A stretch of DNA of 64,000 bases. It comes from Singulisphaera sp. GP187 (GTDB lineage: Bacteria > Chloroflexota > Chloroflexia > Chloroflexales > Roseiflexaceae). Both the position numbers and the translations under genes were made by a program. The notes below the pieces were generated by a model. That model was given only the letters and a program-made list of their open reading frames with translations, was not told where the DNA came from and ran no database searches. Positions 8,615-16,969 of this stretch are shown one piece after another. Numbering within the stretch: position 1 is the first letter of the stretch; each line of letters starts with the position of its first letter. The stretch lies in assembly GCA_943328915.2 (NCBI GenBank), contig CALQBW020000001.1, positions 1-64,000 of the forward strand, given 5' to 3'.

Positions 8615-8695
8615 GGAGTGCTGCGGCCCAAAAAGAGACGCGCAGATGTAGGTTACAATGAGCCCAGTTGAGATTGAATCTATGGAGAAAGTGCT

Positions 8696-9883
8696 ATGAC
8701 GACTCCTTTTGCGCGGCGGATGAACCGAGTGCAGCCTTCGGCGATCCGTGAATTGTTGCAACTCGGCGACAATCCAAAGGTTATTTCGTTTGGCGGCGGG
8801 TATCCTGATTCAACATTGTTCCCCTACGAAGAACTCTGTGCAGCCGCCCAAACAGCCTTGGTTGAAGATGGTGCGGCTGCATTGCAATACACTGCGTCAA
8901 ACGGGACACCGCAATTGCGTGCCCAAATCGCTGCCCGGATGACGAGTCAAGGCACCCTGTGTCATGCCGACGATGTGCTGATATTGCACGGGGGTCAACA
9001 AGGCCTTGATTTGGTAGTGAAATTATTTATTAATCCCGGTGATGTAATTATTACCGAAAATCCGACCTTCCTCGGCGCGTTGATTGCCTTTAACCCCTAT
9101 GAGCCAAAATATGTCGGGATTGGGATGGATGGCGATGGCATGGATATGAATCAGCTCGAACAGGCACTCCGTGACACGCCGAACGTAAAGATGATTTATA
9201 CGGTGCCGGACTTCCATAATCCTACTGGTGTGACCATGAGCCTGGCACGACGGCATGAATTGATTGCCTTGGCCAATCGCTTTCATGTGATGGTGTTGGA
9301 AGATACTCCCTATCGTGAAATTCGCTTTGCAGGCGAATCACTGCCGACGCTCAAAAGCCTCGACACCGAGGGGCGGGTTATTTATCTCGGCACGTTCTCG
9401 AAAATTTTGGCGCCAGCCTTGCGGATCGGGTGGACGGTGGCTGCCCCGGCAATTACCCATCAATTGGGGCTACTCAAATTGGCCGCAGACACCCAATGTA
9501 GTACGCTTAATATGAAAATAATCTCGCTTTTTTTGGAGCAAAACGACATCGAAGCGCATATTGCGCAGTTGCGTGACGCCTATCGGCGCAAATGTAATGT
9601 CATGTTGCGCACCATGGCGGAATCATTCCCCGAAACGGTGACTTGGACGAGTCCGAACGGGGGATTATTTACCTGGTTGACATTCCCAGAGGGATTTGAT
9701 GCGGCTGATTTTATGCGAAATCAATTACTGCCCCATGCCAATGTGGCGTTTGTGCCAGGTGCGCCGTTTTTCCCCGTCCATCCAGTCATCAATCATGCAC
9801 GGGTCAATTATTCGTCACAATCTGACAGTCGAATTGTGCAAGGCATTCAGGCGATGGGTGCGCTCCTCAAAAATCCCCGTTAA
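8696..9883 (+). CDS. PLP-dependent aminotransferase, class I/II (2-aminoadipate/aromatic type)
   Basis: 395 residues, fold type I. The PLP lysine is K236 in GTFSKILAPALRIGW; D203 (LEDTPYREIRF) and N175 (DFHNPTG) are the usual cofactor contacts. The pattern FSKILAPALRIGW is typical of the LysN/MocR-like branch that transaminates 2-aminoadipate, aromatic or branched amino acids. No HTH domain is fused, so this is a free enzyme. It overlaps the convergent HAD gene by four bases at the stop codons. Confidence 0.92.
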   Translation: MTTPFARRMNRVQPSAIRELLQLGDNPKVISFGGGYPDSTLFPYEELCAAAQTALVEDGAAALQYTASNGTPQLRAQIAARMTSQGTLCHADDVLILHGGQQGLDLVVKLFINPGDVIITENPTFLGALIAFNPYEPKYVGIGMDGDGMDMNQLEQALRDTPNVKMIYTVPDFHNPTGVTMSLARRHELIALANRFHVMVLEDTPYREIRFAGESLPTLKSLDTEGRVIYLGTFSKILAPALRIGWTVAAPAITHQLGLLKLAADTQCSTLNMKIISLFLEQNDIEAHIAQLRDAYRRKCNVMLRTMAESFPETVTWTSPNGGLFTWLTFPEGFDAADFMRNQLLPHANVAFVPGAPFFPVHPVINHARVNYSSQSDSRIVQGIQAMGALLKNPR

Positions 9884-10569
9884 CCCAAAATCGCTGTTAA
9901 TGTAGCGTCGAGGTCGCTCAGGTCAGCCAGCACCGCATCAGGGTGATGGGTGGCGAGATCAGCAACGCTAAATGGACCAGTTGCAACCGCGACGGTGCGG
10001 GCACCATGCGCTTTACCACAGGCGATATCATTGGGTGTATCGCCGATGATGATGATGTCGCTGCCAGAGAGGGGTGGCTGGAAGCGTTGATTGGCTCGAT
10101 TCAAGGCAAAGCTGGGCAACTGCACGCGTTGGTGGTGATCACTGCCATATGCGCCAGTTTCAAGATCAATGAAGTGGAGTAAATTGGTCAGCCGCAGTTT
10201 CATTGCGGCGACTTTTTGCATATTGCCGGTAAGCACCGATTGATGCACGTCAGGAATTTTTTGGAGGTGGGTCAATATGGCAGGGACACCGGGTAACACG
10301 CGCCCACGGGCAGCCATTTCGGCTTGGCGAAGGTCAAGTTCTTCCATGTAGGCTACGGCAAATTCGTCGAGCTGAGCGAGGATTTGGACGTGGGAGCGCT
10401 CGGAAAATGTTTCTAAAATAATTTGTTGATCTGTTTTGCCGGCGTATTCGCGCCGATCGTTGCTGGCAGGGCGTCCATAGACGCGGGTCATGGCCGCCCG
10501 CATCGCTTCACCAGCCACGCCACCGCTATACAAAAGCGTGCCGTCAATATCCCACAAAATCAAGCGCAT
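9880..10569 (-). CDS. HAD-superfamily phosphatase (phosphoglycolate phosphatase-like)
   Basis: 229 residues. Motif I is DIDGT with D7 and D9, motif II is in SVLTGNM (about residues 111-117), and motif IV is IIGDTPNDIACGKAHGA. The helical cap lies between about residues 15 and 90. Such enzymes hydrolyse small phosphate monoesters; substrate not predictable. It is downstream of ruvA on the same strand with a 38-base gap and may be cotranscribed. Confidence 0.88.
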   Translation of the reverse strand: MRLILWDIDGTLLYSGGVAGEAMRAAMTRVYGRPASNDRREYAGKTDQQIILETFSERSHVQILAQLDEFAVAYMEELDLRQAEMAARGRVLPGVPAILTHLQKIPDVHQSVLTGNMQKVAAMKLRLTNLLHFIDLETGAYGSDHHQRVQLPSFALNRANQRFQPPLSGSDIIIIGDTPNDIACGKAHGARTVAVATGPFSVADLATHHPDAVLADLSDLDATLTAILG

Positions 10570-10607
10570 AGTACGTCCTTTTTGTCTGAGTGAATCGTCG
10601 CGAGAAG

Positions 10608-11186
10608 TTAAAGTCCACCAAAATACCGAAGTGCGAAGCGGATGCGGTCATCGATCGTGTCGGGGGCGTCGGCGGGGATGTTAGCGACCGCAGCGTTGGC
10701 TTCGGCTGCACTATACCCCAACCCCATTAACACATCGATGACATCGCTATCCCGGCTCGATGGAGGCGCACCTGCCATCACGCCACGTGGGTCAACTTTG
10801 CCTTTGAGTTCAAGTACTAAGCGTTCGGCAGTTTTGCGGCCAATGCCGGGGACTTTGCTGAGTCGCACCACATCACCACTCGCCAAGGCGTTTTTGAGGT
10901 CTTCTGTATTCAGGCTCGACAACAGACTCATGGCTACTTTGGGACCAATGCCACTGACGGCGAGGAGTTGATCAAAAAACAACCGTTGTGCCCAATTGGT
11001 AAATCCATAGAGCGTGAGCGAATCTTCACGGACAATCAAACTGGTAAAAAACCGGACAATATCGCCATCATTTACGGCGCTCAGCGTCGGTTTGGGGAGA
11101 TGGACGAGGTAGCCGACACCGTTTGTGTCGATAATTACGTAGTCGCTGCCTGTGGCGACAATCGTACCAGAAACAAGCGCTATCAT
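10608..11186 (-). CDS. ruvA: Holliday junction branch migration protein RuvA
   Basis: 192 residues. RuvA tetramers bind four-way junctions and load RuvB. Visible are the N-terminal OB domain (MIALVSGTIV ... YLVHLP), two helix-hairpin-helix motifs (VSGIGPKVAMSLL and VPGIGRKTAERLVLELK) and the C-terminal three-helix domain (DVLMGLGYSAAEANAAV) that contacts RuvB. The ATG is preceded by AGAGGA. ruvC is about 1.6 kb upstream on the same strand; ruvB is not in the window. Confidence 0.97.
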   Translation of the reverse strand: MIALVSGTIVATGSDYVIIDTNGVGYLVHLPKPTLSAVNDGDIVRFFTSLIVREDSLTLYGFTNWAQRLFFDQLLAVSGIGPKVAMSLLSSLNTEDLKNALASGDVVRLSKVPGIGRKTAERLVLELKGKVDPRGVMAGAPPSSRDSDVIDVLMGLGYSAAEANAAVANIPADAPDTIDDRIRFALRYFGGL

Positions 11187-11201
11187 AATATTCCTCTATA
11201 C

Positions 11202-11227
11202 AAAAAACCGGCCTTTGGCCGGTTTTT
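11202..11227 (-). terminator. Terminator between tRNA-Gly and ruvA
   Basis: AAAAACCGGCC (11203-11213) and GGCCGGTTTTT (11217-11227) form an 11-bp stem with a three-base loop and, on the minus strand, a terminal T run. It ends the tRNA transcript before ruvA. Confidence 0.9.
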
Positions 11228-11230
11228 GAA

Positions 11231-11305
11231 TGGGGCGGGAGACGAGATTCGAACTCGCAACCCTCTGCTTGGGAAGCAGATGCGCTACCATTGCGCCACT
11301 CCCGC
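11231..11305 (-). tRNA. tRNA-Gly (anticodon CCC)
   Basis: A full cloverleaf can be folded: acceptor arms GCGGGAG/CTCCCGC (11305-11299 and 11241-11235), D arm with AATGGTA, anticodon stem TCTGC/GCAGA with loop TTCCCAA, and T arm with TTCGAATC. The CCA end is encoded (11233-11231). Anticodon CCC reads GGG glycine codons. Confidence 0.96.
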
Positions 11306-11316
11306 TCATTCCCCCA

Positions 11317-11345
11317 ATTGTAGCCTGTGGGGGCTGGGCTGTCAA
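11317..11345 (-). promoter_or_regulatory. Near-consensus promoter of tRNA-Gly
   Basis: On the minus strand TTGACA (11345-11340) and TACAAT (11322-11317) are separated by exactly 17 bases, and the -10 lies 12 bases upstream of the mature tRNA 5' end. Confidence 0.88.
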
Positions 11346-11353
11346 ATTTTTGA

Positions 11354-12517
11354 TTATGCGGAACGCACAATCGACTGCATAATGTGTTCGAGTTCGGCGC
11401 AATGGTGTTGCCAAGAATACTGCGCCACTACGCGCTCACGCCCGGCTGCCCCGAGTTGTTGGGCACGGTGCGGGTCGGCGAGGAGCGCGGCGATTGCGTC
11501 GGCCAGCGCCGGTACATCTGCTTCTGGTACCAACAATCCTTCGTGTCCATGGCGTACGATTTGATTGAGCGGAGTAATATCGCTTGTGATGACGGGCAAA
11601 GCAGCCGCCATGTATTCGTGGATTTTGAGTGGCGACCAAAAGAACCCTGCGGCTTGTAATGCGGGATGGGCGTAAGTATCAAACGGGGCAATTCCGATAT
11701 CAGCGTGCGCGAGGATGTCAGGCATGGCAGCATAGGGTTGCGTACCGGTAAAGACTATGTTGGGATGACCTCCCGCAAGCTTCGTGACTTGCGCAAATTC
11801 TGGACCATGCCCTACAAACAAAAAGCGCGCATTGACTCCACGCTCGAGCAACAGTATGGCGGCCTTTACCCCAAGAGCGACGCCGTGCCAAGCACGAAAT
11901 GAACCAACAAATACCACCGTCGGTTGGTGGTCAGGCGGACGGCGAGCGGGGCGGGGCATAAAGCGTTCGACATCAGCACCCCACGCAGTTTCGTGGATGC
12001 GTTGGCGGTCGATACTGATTGGGATAGTCGTTTGGAGCGGAGTGACAATTGCATCGGCCCAGCGACATTGGCGCGTCGCCCAGCGACGCATCGGGCCGCC
12101 GAGTTGGTCGTCGATTTGGCGTTTGCGGATACTTGGGGGGTCAATTATCAACGCATTGACTTCAAGGAGCGTGGGGGTTTTGCTGAGACGTGCGGCAATC
12201 ATGCCAGACCCAGCAAAATTGTAATAGCGTTCCATTATTACATCAGGTGTAATACGTCGTGCCAACGCGATAATTGCGGGGGTGGTGAGCAGCGATAATG
12301 CCTTGGGGATATCGATATGATAAATAGTAAAGTTATCGAGTTGTTGTTGGGCAGGCACAAATAACTGTTGGAGATTGGTGTGCCCTTCCCTGCTTACGGC
12401 TACCACATGTACTTCGTGACCACGTCGACTCAACCCACGGGCCACTTCATAGGCATGGGTTGAGCCACCAAGATTCCCAGGCAGCGGGATGCCGCTCGCA
12501 ACGTAGAGGATTTTCAC
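11354..12517 (-). CDS. Glycosyltransferase, GT4 family
   Basis: 387 residues if GTG 12517 is the start (beginning KILYVASG, the first beta strand); an in-frame TTG six codons earlier is the alternative and neither has a strong ribosome binding site. The two Rossmann-like domains of a retaining GT-B enzyme are visible: acceptor side with GGSTHAYEVARGL and donor side with VVFVGSFRAWHGV and SPLKIHEYMAAALPV. The first Glu of the usual E-x7-E is replaced by Ser, as in a known GT4 subset. Acceptor unknown; probably surface glycan or glycolipid. Confidence 0.88.
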   Translation of the reverse strand: MKILYVASGIPLPGNLGGSTHAYEVARGLSRRGHEVHVVAVSREGHTNLQQLFVPAQQQLDNFTIYHIDIPKALSLLTTPAIIALARRITPDVIMERYYNFAGSGMIAARLSKTPTLLEVNALIIDPPSIRKRQIDDQLGGPMRRWATRQCRWADAIVTPLQTTIPISIDRQRIHETAWGADVERFMPRPARRPPDHQPTVVFVGSFRAWHGVALGVKAAILLLERGVNARFLFVGHGPEFAQVTKLAGGHPNIVFTGTQPYAAMPDILAHADIGIAPFDTYAHPALQAAGFFWSPLKIHEYMAAALPVITSDITPLNQIVRHGHEGLLVPEADVPALADAIAALLADPHRAQQLGAAGRERVVAQYSWQHHCAELEHIMQSIVRSA

Positions 12518-12565
12518 AGGGTATCCATTTTGCAATCAAAAAAATAAGACGGTGGTACGGGGAAG

Positions 12566-12808
12566 TTACATACGTTCGTAGCGTTCGAGATCCATCACAA
12601 TACACAGTGCACCTTCTGCCACAGTCGATACTATTTGTTGGGCTTTGGTGACTGCAGTATCTTCGACTCCTGCCAACAACGTGGTGTTGCCACGGCGTAA
12701 GAACCCGCCACTCGATGCGAGCCGTGTCACGCGAAATCCTTGTTCAACCAAGGCGTCAACGGCTGCATCAGCCACGGCATCTTCGGTCACAAAAACGAGT
12801 AATTTCAT
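12566..12808 (-). CDS. Short DarA/YaaQ-like cyclic-di-AMP receptor (PII-like)
   Basis: 80 residues from ATG 12808, preceded by AAGGAG. The sequence follows the PII-like fold of DarA/YaaQ (DUF970): MKLLVFVTEDAV at the start and GGFLRRGNTTLLAGVED, the ligand-binding signature. DarA of Bacillus is about 109 residues; here the long second loop and its glycine-rich segment are missing and the chain ends soon after strand four. It starts 11 bases after the ruvC stop, so it is the third gene of yebC-ruvC-darA-like. Ligand binding is inferred from the family. Confidence 0.82.
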   Translation of the reverse strand: MKLLVFVTEDAVADAAVDALVEQGFRVTRLASSGGFLRRGNTTLLAGVEDTAVTKAQQIVSTVAEGALCIVMDLERYERM

Positions 12809-12818
12809 ATGGGGCTCC

Positions 12819-13322
12819 TTATAAAGCGTTGGCCTGGCGAATGCGCTGGGCCATTGGTAGGGAGTACGTATGGCAAATCGCAATAGCGACTGCATCGGCG
12901 GCATCGTCTGGTGTAATAATGTTTGGCATCCGTAACGTCAAACGTACCATTTCTTGCAGTTGGCGCTTGTCAGCACCACCATACCCAGCCACCGTCTGTT
13001 TGATAATAATAGGCTTATATTCGTATACCGTCAGACCTGCTTGGGCGAGAGCTAACAATACTACTCCGCGGGCCTGACTGACCGTAATTGCGGTGGTGAC
13101 GTTCTTCGAGAAAAAAAGTTCTTCGACCGCACAATTATCTGGTTGGTAAGTCGTGAGGCATTCACAAATTCCACCATAGAGTGATAACAAGCGTTCAGAT
13201 TGCGGCATACCAGCGGGAGTAGTAAATGTGCCACATGCCACCAAACTGAGGTTGCCATTGAGTGAATCAACAATGCCCCATCCCATGATTGCCGTACCAG
13301 GATCAATTCCTATTGTACGCAT
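12819..13322 (-). CDS. ruvC: Holliday junction resolvase RuvC
   Basis: 167 residues, RNase H-like fold. It nicks four-way junctions symmetrically. The four metal-binding acids are visible: D7 (GIDPGT), E67 (VEELFFSKN), D140 and D143 (PDDAADAVA). Its ATG overlaps the yebC stop by one base (TGATG), so translation is probably coupled. Confidence 0.97.
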   Translation of the reverse strand: MRTIGIDPGTAIMGWGIVDSLNGNLSLVACGTFTTPAGMPQSERLLSLYGGICECLTTYQPDNCAVEELFFSKNVTTAITVSQARGVVLLALAQAGLTVYEYKPIIIKQTVAGYGGADKRQLQEMVRLTLRMPNIITPDDAADAVAIAICHTYSLPMAQRIRQANAL

Positions 13323-14083
13323 CAGGAGCCAGCAAATTGTTCGGCCACTTCGTCCGTGATGTCGAGGTTGCTATAGACTTTTTGGACATCGTCGAGATCT
13401 TCCATGCGTTCGATTAATTTGAGTGCCCGCAAGGCGTCGGCAGGGTCAGCTTGGACTATCGTTTTGGGACGCATGGCTTTTTCAACCGTGGTGATGACCA
13501 ATCCTGCCGCAAGCAACGTATTGCGAATGGTAATAAGTTGCTTGTAGTCGGTGTAAATTTCGAGAAGATCACCACTATCCAAGACATCATCAGCCCCAGC
13601 GTCAATTGCGAGCATCGTTGCGTCATCGGCATTGAATTTACCATTGCTCAAATCAACGACAATCAATCCTTTGAGGTCAAACATCCAACTCACAGACCCT
13701 GGTTCGCCAGGATTTCCACCGATTTTGGTAAACACGGCACGTACTTCTGAGGCGGTACGATTGCGGTTGTCGGTGGCAGCTTCAATGATTACAGCGACGC
13801 CACCGGGTGCATACCCTTCGTAAGTAATTTCTTCGAGTTGGGATTCGTTTCCTTTGCCCAAACCGCGTTCGATTGCACGATGGATACTGTCCATGGGCAT
13901 GTTTCCGGCACGAGCTCTATCAACAGAAATTCGCAGGCGGAAGTTGGTCTCGGGGTCACCTGAGCCACCTTCACGCACTGCAATAGCAATATCGCGGGCT
14001 AATTTGGTAAACAACTGACCGCGGCGTTGGTCAAGTACCCCTTTGGATCGGCGTATGGTAGCCCATTTCGAGTGACCGGACAT
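13322..14083 (-). CDS. yebC: YebC/PmpR family protein (translation/regulatory factor)
   Basis: 253 residues from ATG 14083, preceded by AGAGG; the frame extends upstream without a family match. The start [14 protein letters not shown] and the downstream [14 protein letters not shown] and [15 protein letters not shown] are hallmarks. Members act as DNA-binding regulators or, as shown for some, help ribosomes through proline-rich stretches. The position directly before ruvC is conserved in many bacteria. Confidence 0.96.
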   Translation of the reverse strand: MSGHSKWATIRRSKGVLDQRRGQLFTKLARDIAIAVREGGSGDPETNFRLRISVDRARAGNMPMDSIHRAIERGLGKGNESQLEEITYEGYAPGGVAVIIEAATDNRNRTASEVRAVFTKIGGNPGEPGSVSWMFDLKGLIVVDLSNGKFNADDATMLAIDAGADDVLDSGDLLEIYTDYKQLITIRNTLLAAGLVITTVEKAMRPKTIVQADPADALRALKLIERMEDLDDVQKVYSNLDITDEVAEQFAGS

Positions 14084-14119
14084 AGCAAATACCTCTATAG
14101 AATGCGTATAGTTTGGTAC

Positions 14120-14128
14120 ATTATACCA
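14120..14128 (-). promoter_or_regulatory. Extended -10 promoter of the yebC-ruvC operon
   Basis: On the minus strand TGG precedes TATAAT (14125-14120), 37 bases upstream of the yebC start. No clear -35 box. Confidence 0.55.
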
Positions 14129-14177
14129 TACGCCTTTCATTCATCATAGCCTCTTTTTGGGCTTCTGTATATAGAAA

Positions 14178-14203
14178 CCCCCCACGTGTGAACACGTGGG
14201 GGG
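14178..14203 (-). terminator. Terminator after ftsH
   Basis: A perfect 12-bp stem, CCCCCCACGTGT against ACACGTGGGGGG, with a two-base loop, followed on the minus strand by TTTCTATATA. It lies 12 bases after the ftsH stop. Confidence 0.8.
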
Positions 14204-14215
14204 CGAGATCGAGAT

Positions 14216-16081
14216 TTAGGTGTTGACCGGGACGTCAATTCCGTTGGTTTGCTGCACCCGAGCAATCAAACTCCGCAAACGATCGCCATCGAGGGATTCG
14301 TATTCAATCAACGCGTTTGCCATGTCTTCGAGGATGGTGCGATTTGTATTCAAAATCGAACGGGTATGGGCGTATGCTTCTGCCACAATGCGGAATACTT
14401 CTTCGTCGATTTTGCGGGCTACGTCTTCACCATAGTTGCGTTGTTCACTGATTTCGCGACCAAGGAAAATCATCTCTTCCTTTTCGCCAAACGCAATCGG
14501 GCCTAATTTGGGGCTCATACCGAACCGAGTCACCATGGCACGTGCAATCTTGGTCACTTGTGTGATATCGCCAGATGCCCCGGTAGTGACTTCAGAGATA
14601 CCAAAGATAATCTCTTCGGCGACCCGACCACCCAATGCGGATACCAACTGCGCATTGAATTGTGAAGCCGTCGTATAACGCAAGCTGTCTTCTTCTGGCA
14701 AGAAAAGGGTATACCCACCGGCACGACCGCGCGGGATGATAGTAACCTTTTGTACCATGTGTGAATGAGACATGCCGGCGGCAGCAATTGCGTGACCAGC
14801 TTCGTGGTATGACACCAGTAGCTTCTCACGTTGGGTCATGACGCGACTGCGCCGCTCGGGACCACCGAGGGCGACCCGTTCGACGGCATCGCTCAACTCA
14901 ATTTGCCCGATTTGTGTTTTGGAACGACGGGCTGCTAAAATGGCCGCTTCGTTAATCGCATTGGCCAAGTCAGCACCCGAGAACCCAGGGGTAAGTTTGG
15001 CGATAACGGTCAAGTCGACGTCGTCTGCCAATGGCTTGCCTTTTGAATGAACCTCAAGGACGGCGATACGACCCTTGACGTCGGGGGTATCGAGGACCAC
15101 TTGGCGGTCAAATCGGCCGGGACGGATCAAGGCAGGGTCAAGTACGTCAGGACGGTTGGTGGCAGCAATGACGATAATGTTGGTGGTGGAATCAAATCCA
15201 TCCATCTCGACTAAAATCTGGTTGAGGGTTTGTTCACGCTCATCGTGCGAACCGCCCAACCCAGCGCCACGTTGACGGCCTACTGCATCGATTTCGTCTA
15301 TGAAAATGATACATGGGGCGTTCCGTTTGGCTTGGTCAAACAAATCACGTACACGTGAAGCACCCACACCGACGAACATTTCGACGAATTCTGAACCCGA
15401 AATCGAAAAGAATGGTACCCCTGCTTCACCGGCAACTGCCCGTGACAATAGGGTTTTGCCGGTCCCCGGAGGACCAACCAGCAACACACCGCGGGGGATG
15501 CGGGCGCCAAGGGCGGAAAATTTGTCGGGAAACTTGAGGAACTCGACAATTTCGCTGAGGTCTTGTTTGGCTTCTTCTTGGCCGGCAACATCCGCAAATG
15601 TCACGCTGGGTTTGTCCGGCGAAAACATCCGGGCGCGGCTTTTGCCAAAAGACATGGCTTGATTGTTCGATCCTTGTGCTTGGCGCATAAAGAAGACAAA
15701 AAACCCAATCATCAAAATGACCGGTAACAACACGGAAATAACATTAAATAAACCACCCCACGCGGGAGCAGCACCAATTTTGAGGTCGACGCTGTCAAGC
15801 GGGACGCCAGCTTGTACCAACAACGTGGTGATACTTTCGCCAGTTTCGATACGTGAACGGATTACTTTGGTGTCACGGTAGTTGACGGTGATTTCGCTAC
15901 TGCCGGTTTGGACATCGATGCTTTTGACTTTGCCTGCTTTGGCATCTGCGAGCACAGTATAGATGCCACTCTCGGTGACCGTTGCTTGTGAACCACTAAA
16001 ATAATTAAAAAATAGTGCAAGCGCTGCAACAAGGATGATAAGGTAAACGAAACTATTCTTCAGCCAACGATTTTCGCCCAT
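14216..16081 (-). CDS. ftsH: ATP-dependent zinc metalloprotease FtsH
   Basis: 621 residues, membrane-anchored AAA+ protease that extracts and degrades membrane and regulatory proteins. Order: TM1 (about 10-28), periplasmic domain (30-105), TM2 (about 112-132), Walker A GPPGTGKT (203-210), Walker B IIFIDEID (258-265), second region of homology ending RPGRFDR (320-326), zinc site HEAGH (426-430) with the third ligand near D505 (GASGD). All catalytic elements are intact. Confidence 0.98.
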   Translation of the reverse strand: MGENRWLKNSFVYLIILVAALALFFNYFSGSQATVTESGIYTVLADAKAGKVKSIDVQTGSSEITVNYRDTKVIRSRIETGESITTLLVQAGVPLDSVDLKIGAAPAWGGLFNVISVLLPVILMIGFFVFFMRQAQGSNNQAMSFGKSRARMFSPDKPSVTFADVAGQEEAKQDLSEIVEFLKFPDKFSALGARIPRGVLLVGPPGTGKTLLSRAVAGEAGVPFFSISGSEFVEMFVGVGASRVRDLFDQAKRNAPCIIFIDEIDAVGRQRGAGLGGSHDEREQTLNQILVEMDGFDSTTNIIVIAATNRPDVLDPALIRPGRFDRQVVLDTPDVKGRIAVLEVHSKGKPLADDVDLTVIAKLTPGFSGADLANAINEAAILAARRSKTQIGQIELSDAVERVALGGPERRSRVMTQREKLLVSYHEAGHAIAAAGMSHSHMVQKVTIIPRGRAGGYTLFLPEEDSLRYTTASQFNAQLVSALGGRVAEEIIFGISEVTTGASGDITQVTKIARAMVTRFGMSPKLGPIAFGEKEEMIFLGREISEQRNYGEDVARKIDEEVFRIVAEAYAHTRSILNTNRTILEDMANALIEYESLDGDRLRSLIARVQQTNGIDVPVNT

Positions 16082-16168
16082 ATAGCTTCACAATCTAGGA
16101 GTAGTCACTCCGTGGTAGCGTGGCTCTGATACGAACAGAGGTGAACATGCTACATGTTTGGTCTGGTG

Positions 16169-16198
16169 ATTATAACACTCTCGATTTGGCTTGGGCAA
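16169..16198 (-). promoter_or_regulatory. Promoter of ftsH
   Basis: On the minus strand TTGCCC (16198-16193), an 18-base spacer and TGT-TATAAT (extended -10, 16177-16169), about 88 bases upstream of the ftsH start. Confidence 0.65.
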
Positions 16199-16327
16199 GC
16201 ATGAACGATGCGAAATCACCAACTCTTATTTAATTCTAATACCAGCGTTGCGGTGTACCCGTGAATTTGTCTCATTTGAGTAATGAGATTAGTCGATAAA
16301 TGGATTTGGTTCAATCCTGCGGCAAGT

Positions 16328-16365
16328 AAAAAACAACGGACGGGCTTGATGTGTATGCACGTCCG
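16328..16365 (-). terminator. Terminator after hpt
   Basis: CGGACG (16337-16342) pairs with CGTCCG (16360-16365) around a long loop; on the minus strand it is followed by TTGTTTTTT. Confidence 0.6.
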
Positions 16366-16388
16366 AATGTGTTATTTTGATGATAGTT

Positions 16389-16937
16389 TTAGTTAGTATA
16401 AATTTCAGGTTTAAGTACGCCAATATATGGCAGATTGCGGTAATGCTCTGCATAATCAAGCCCATATCCCACCACAAATTCATTGGGAATGTCAAACCCG
16501 AGGTAATCGACGGTCAACCCTACCGCCGGGTCACGGCGAGCAGGCTTGTTTAACAATGTACAAATCCGCATACTGGCAGGATTGCGTTTGAGAAATTGGG
16601 CGTGCAAATAGGCCAAGGTAAGCCCGCTATCGATGATATCTTCGACAATCAGCACATGACGTCCCGCAATATCCATATCGAGGTCTTTGAGGAGGCGGAC
16701 TACGCCGGTACTATGAGTGCCATGACCATAACTCGACGTCGCGATGAAGTCAATTGAAAGGGGTATATTGATGGCGCGTGCCAGATCCATCATGAACATG
16801 GTGCATCCTTTGAGCACCCCAATCAAGACCAAATCACCTAATACTCCATAATCTCGAGCAATAATTTGTCCCAATGCGTGAACTCGGGTGGCAATTTGTA
16901 CTTCGCTCAACAACGTTTTCTCGATATCCTGGTGCAT
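16389..16937 (-). CDS. hpt: Hypoxanthine phosphoribosyltransferase
   Basis: 182 residues, normal length. It converts hypoxanthine or guanine plus PRPP to IMP or GMP in purine salvage. The PRPP-binding loop is VEDIIDSGLTL (98-108); LIGVLKGCTMFMMDL (about 38-52) supplies the flexible-loop side and VVGYGLDYAEHYRNLPYIGVL is the C-terminal purine site. It lies 32 bases after tilS; tilS-hpt(-ftsH) is a widely conserved order in Gram-positive-type genomes. Confidence 0.96.
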   Translation of the reverse strand: MHQDIEKTLLSEVQIATRVHALGQIIARDYGVLGDLVLIGVLKGCTMFMMDLARAINIPLSIDFIATSSYGHGTHSTGVVRLLKDLDMDIAGRHVLIVEDIIDSGLTLAYLHAQFLKRNPASMRICTLLNKPARRDPAVGLTVDYLGFDIPNEFVVGYGLDYAEHYRNLPYIGVLKPEIYTN

Positions 16938-16969
16938 GACAACTCCCTATACCAACTAAAGTTGTTACA

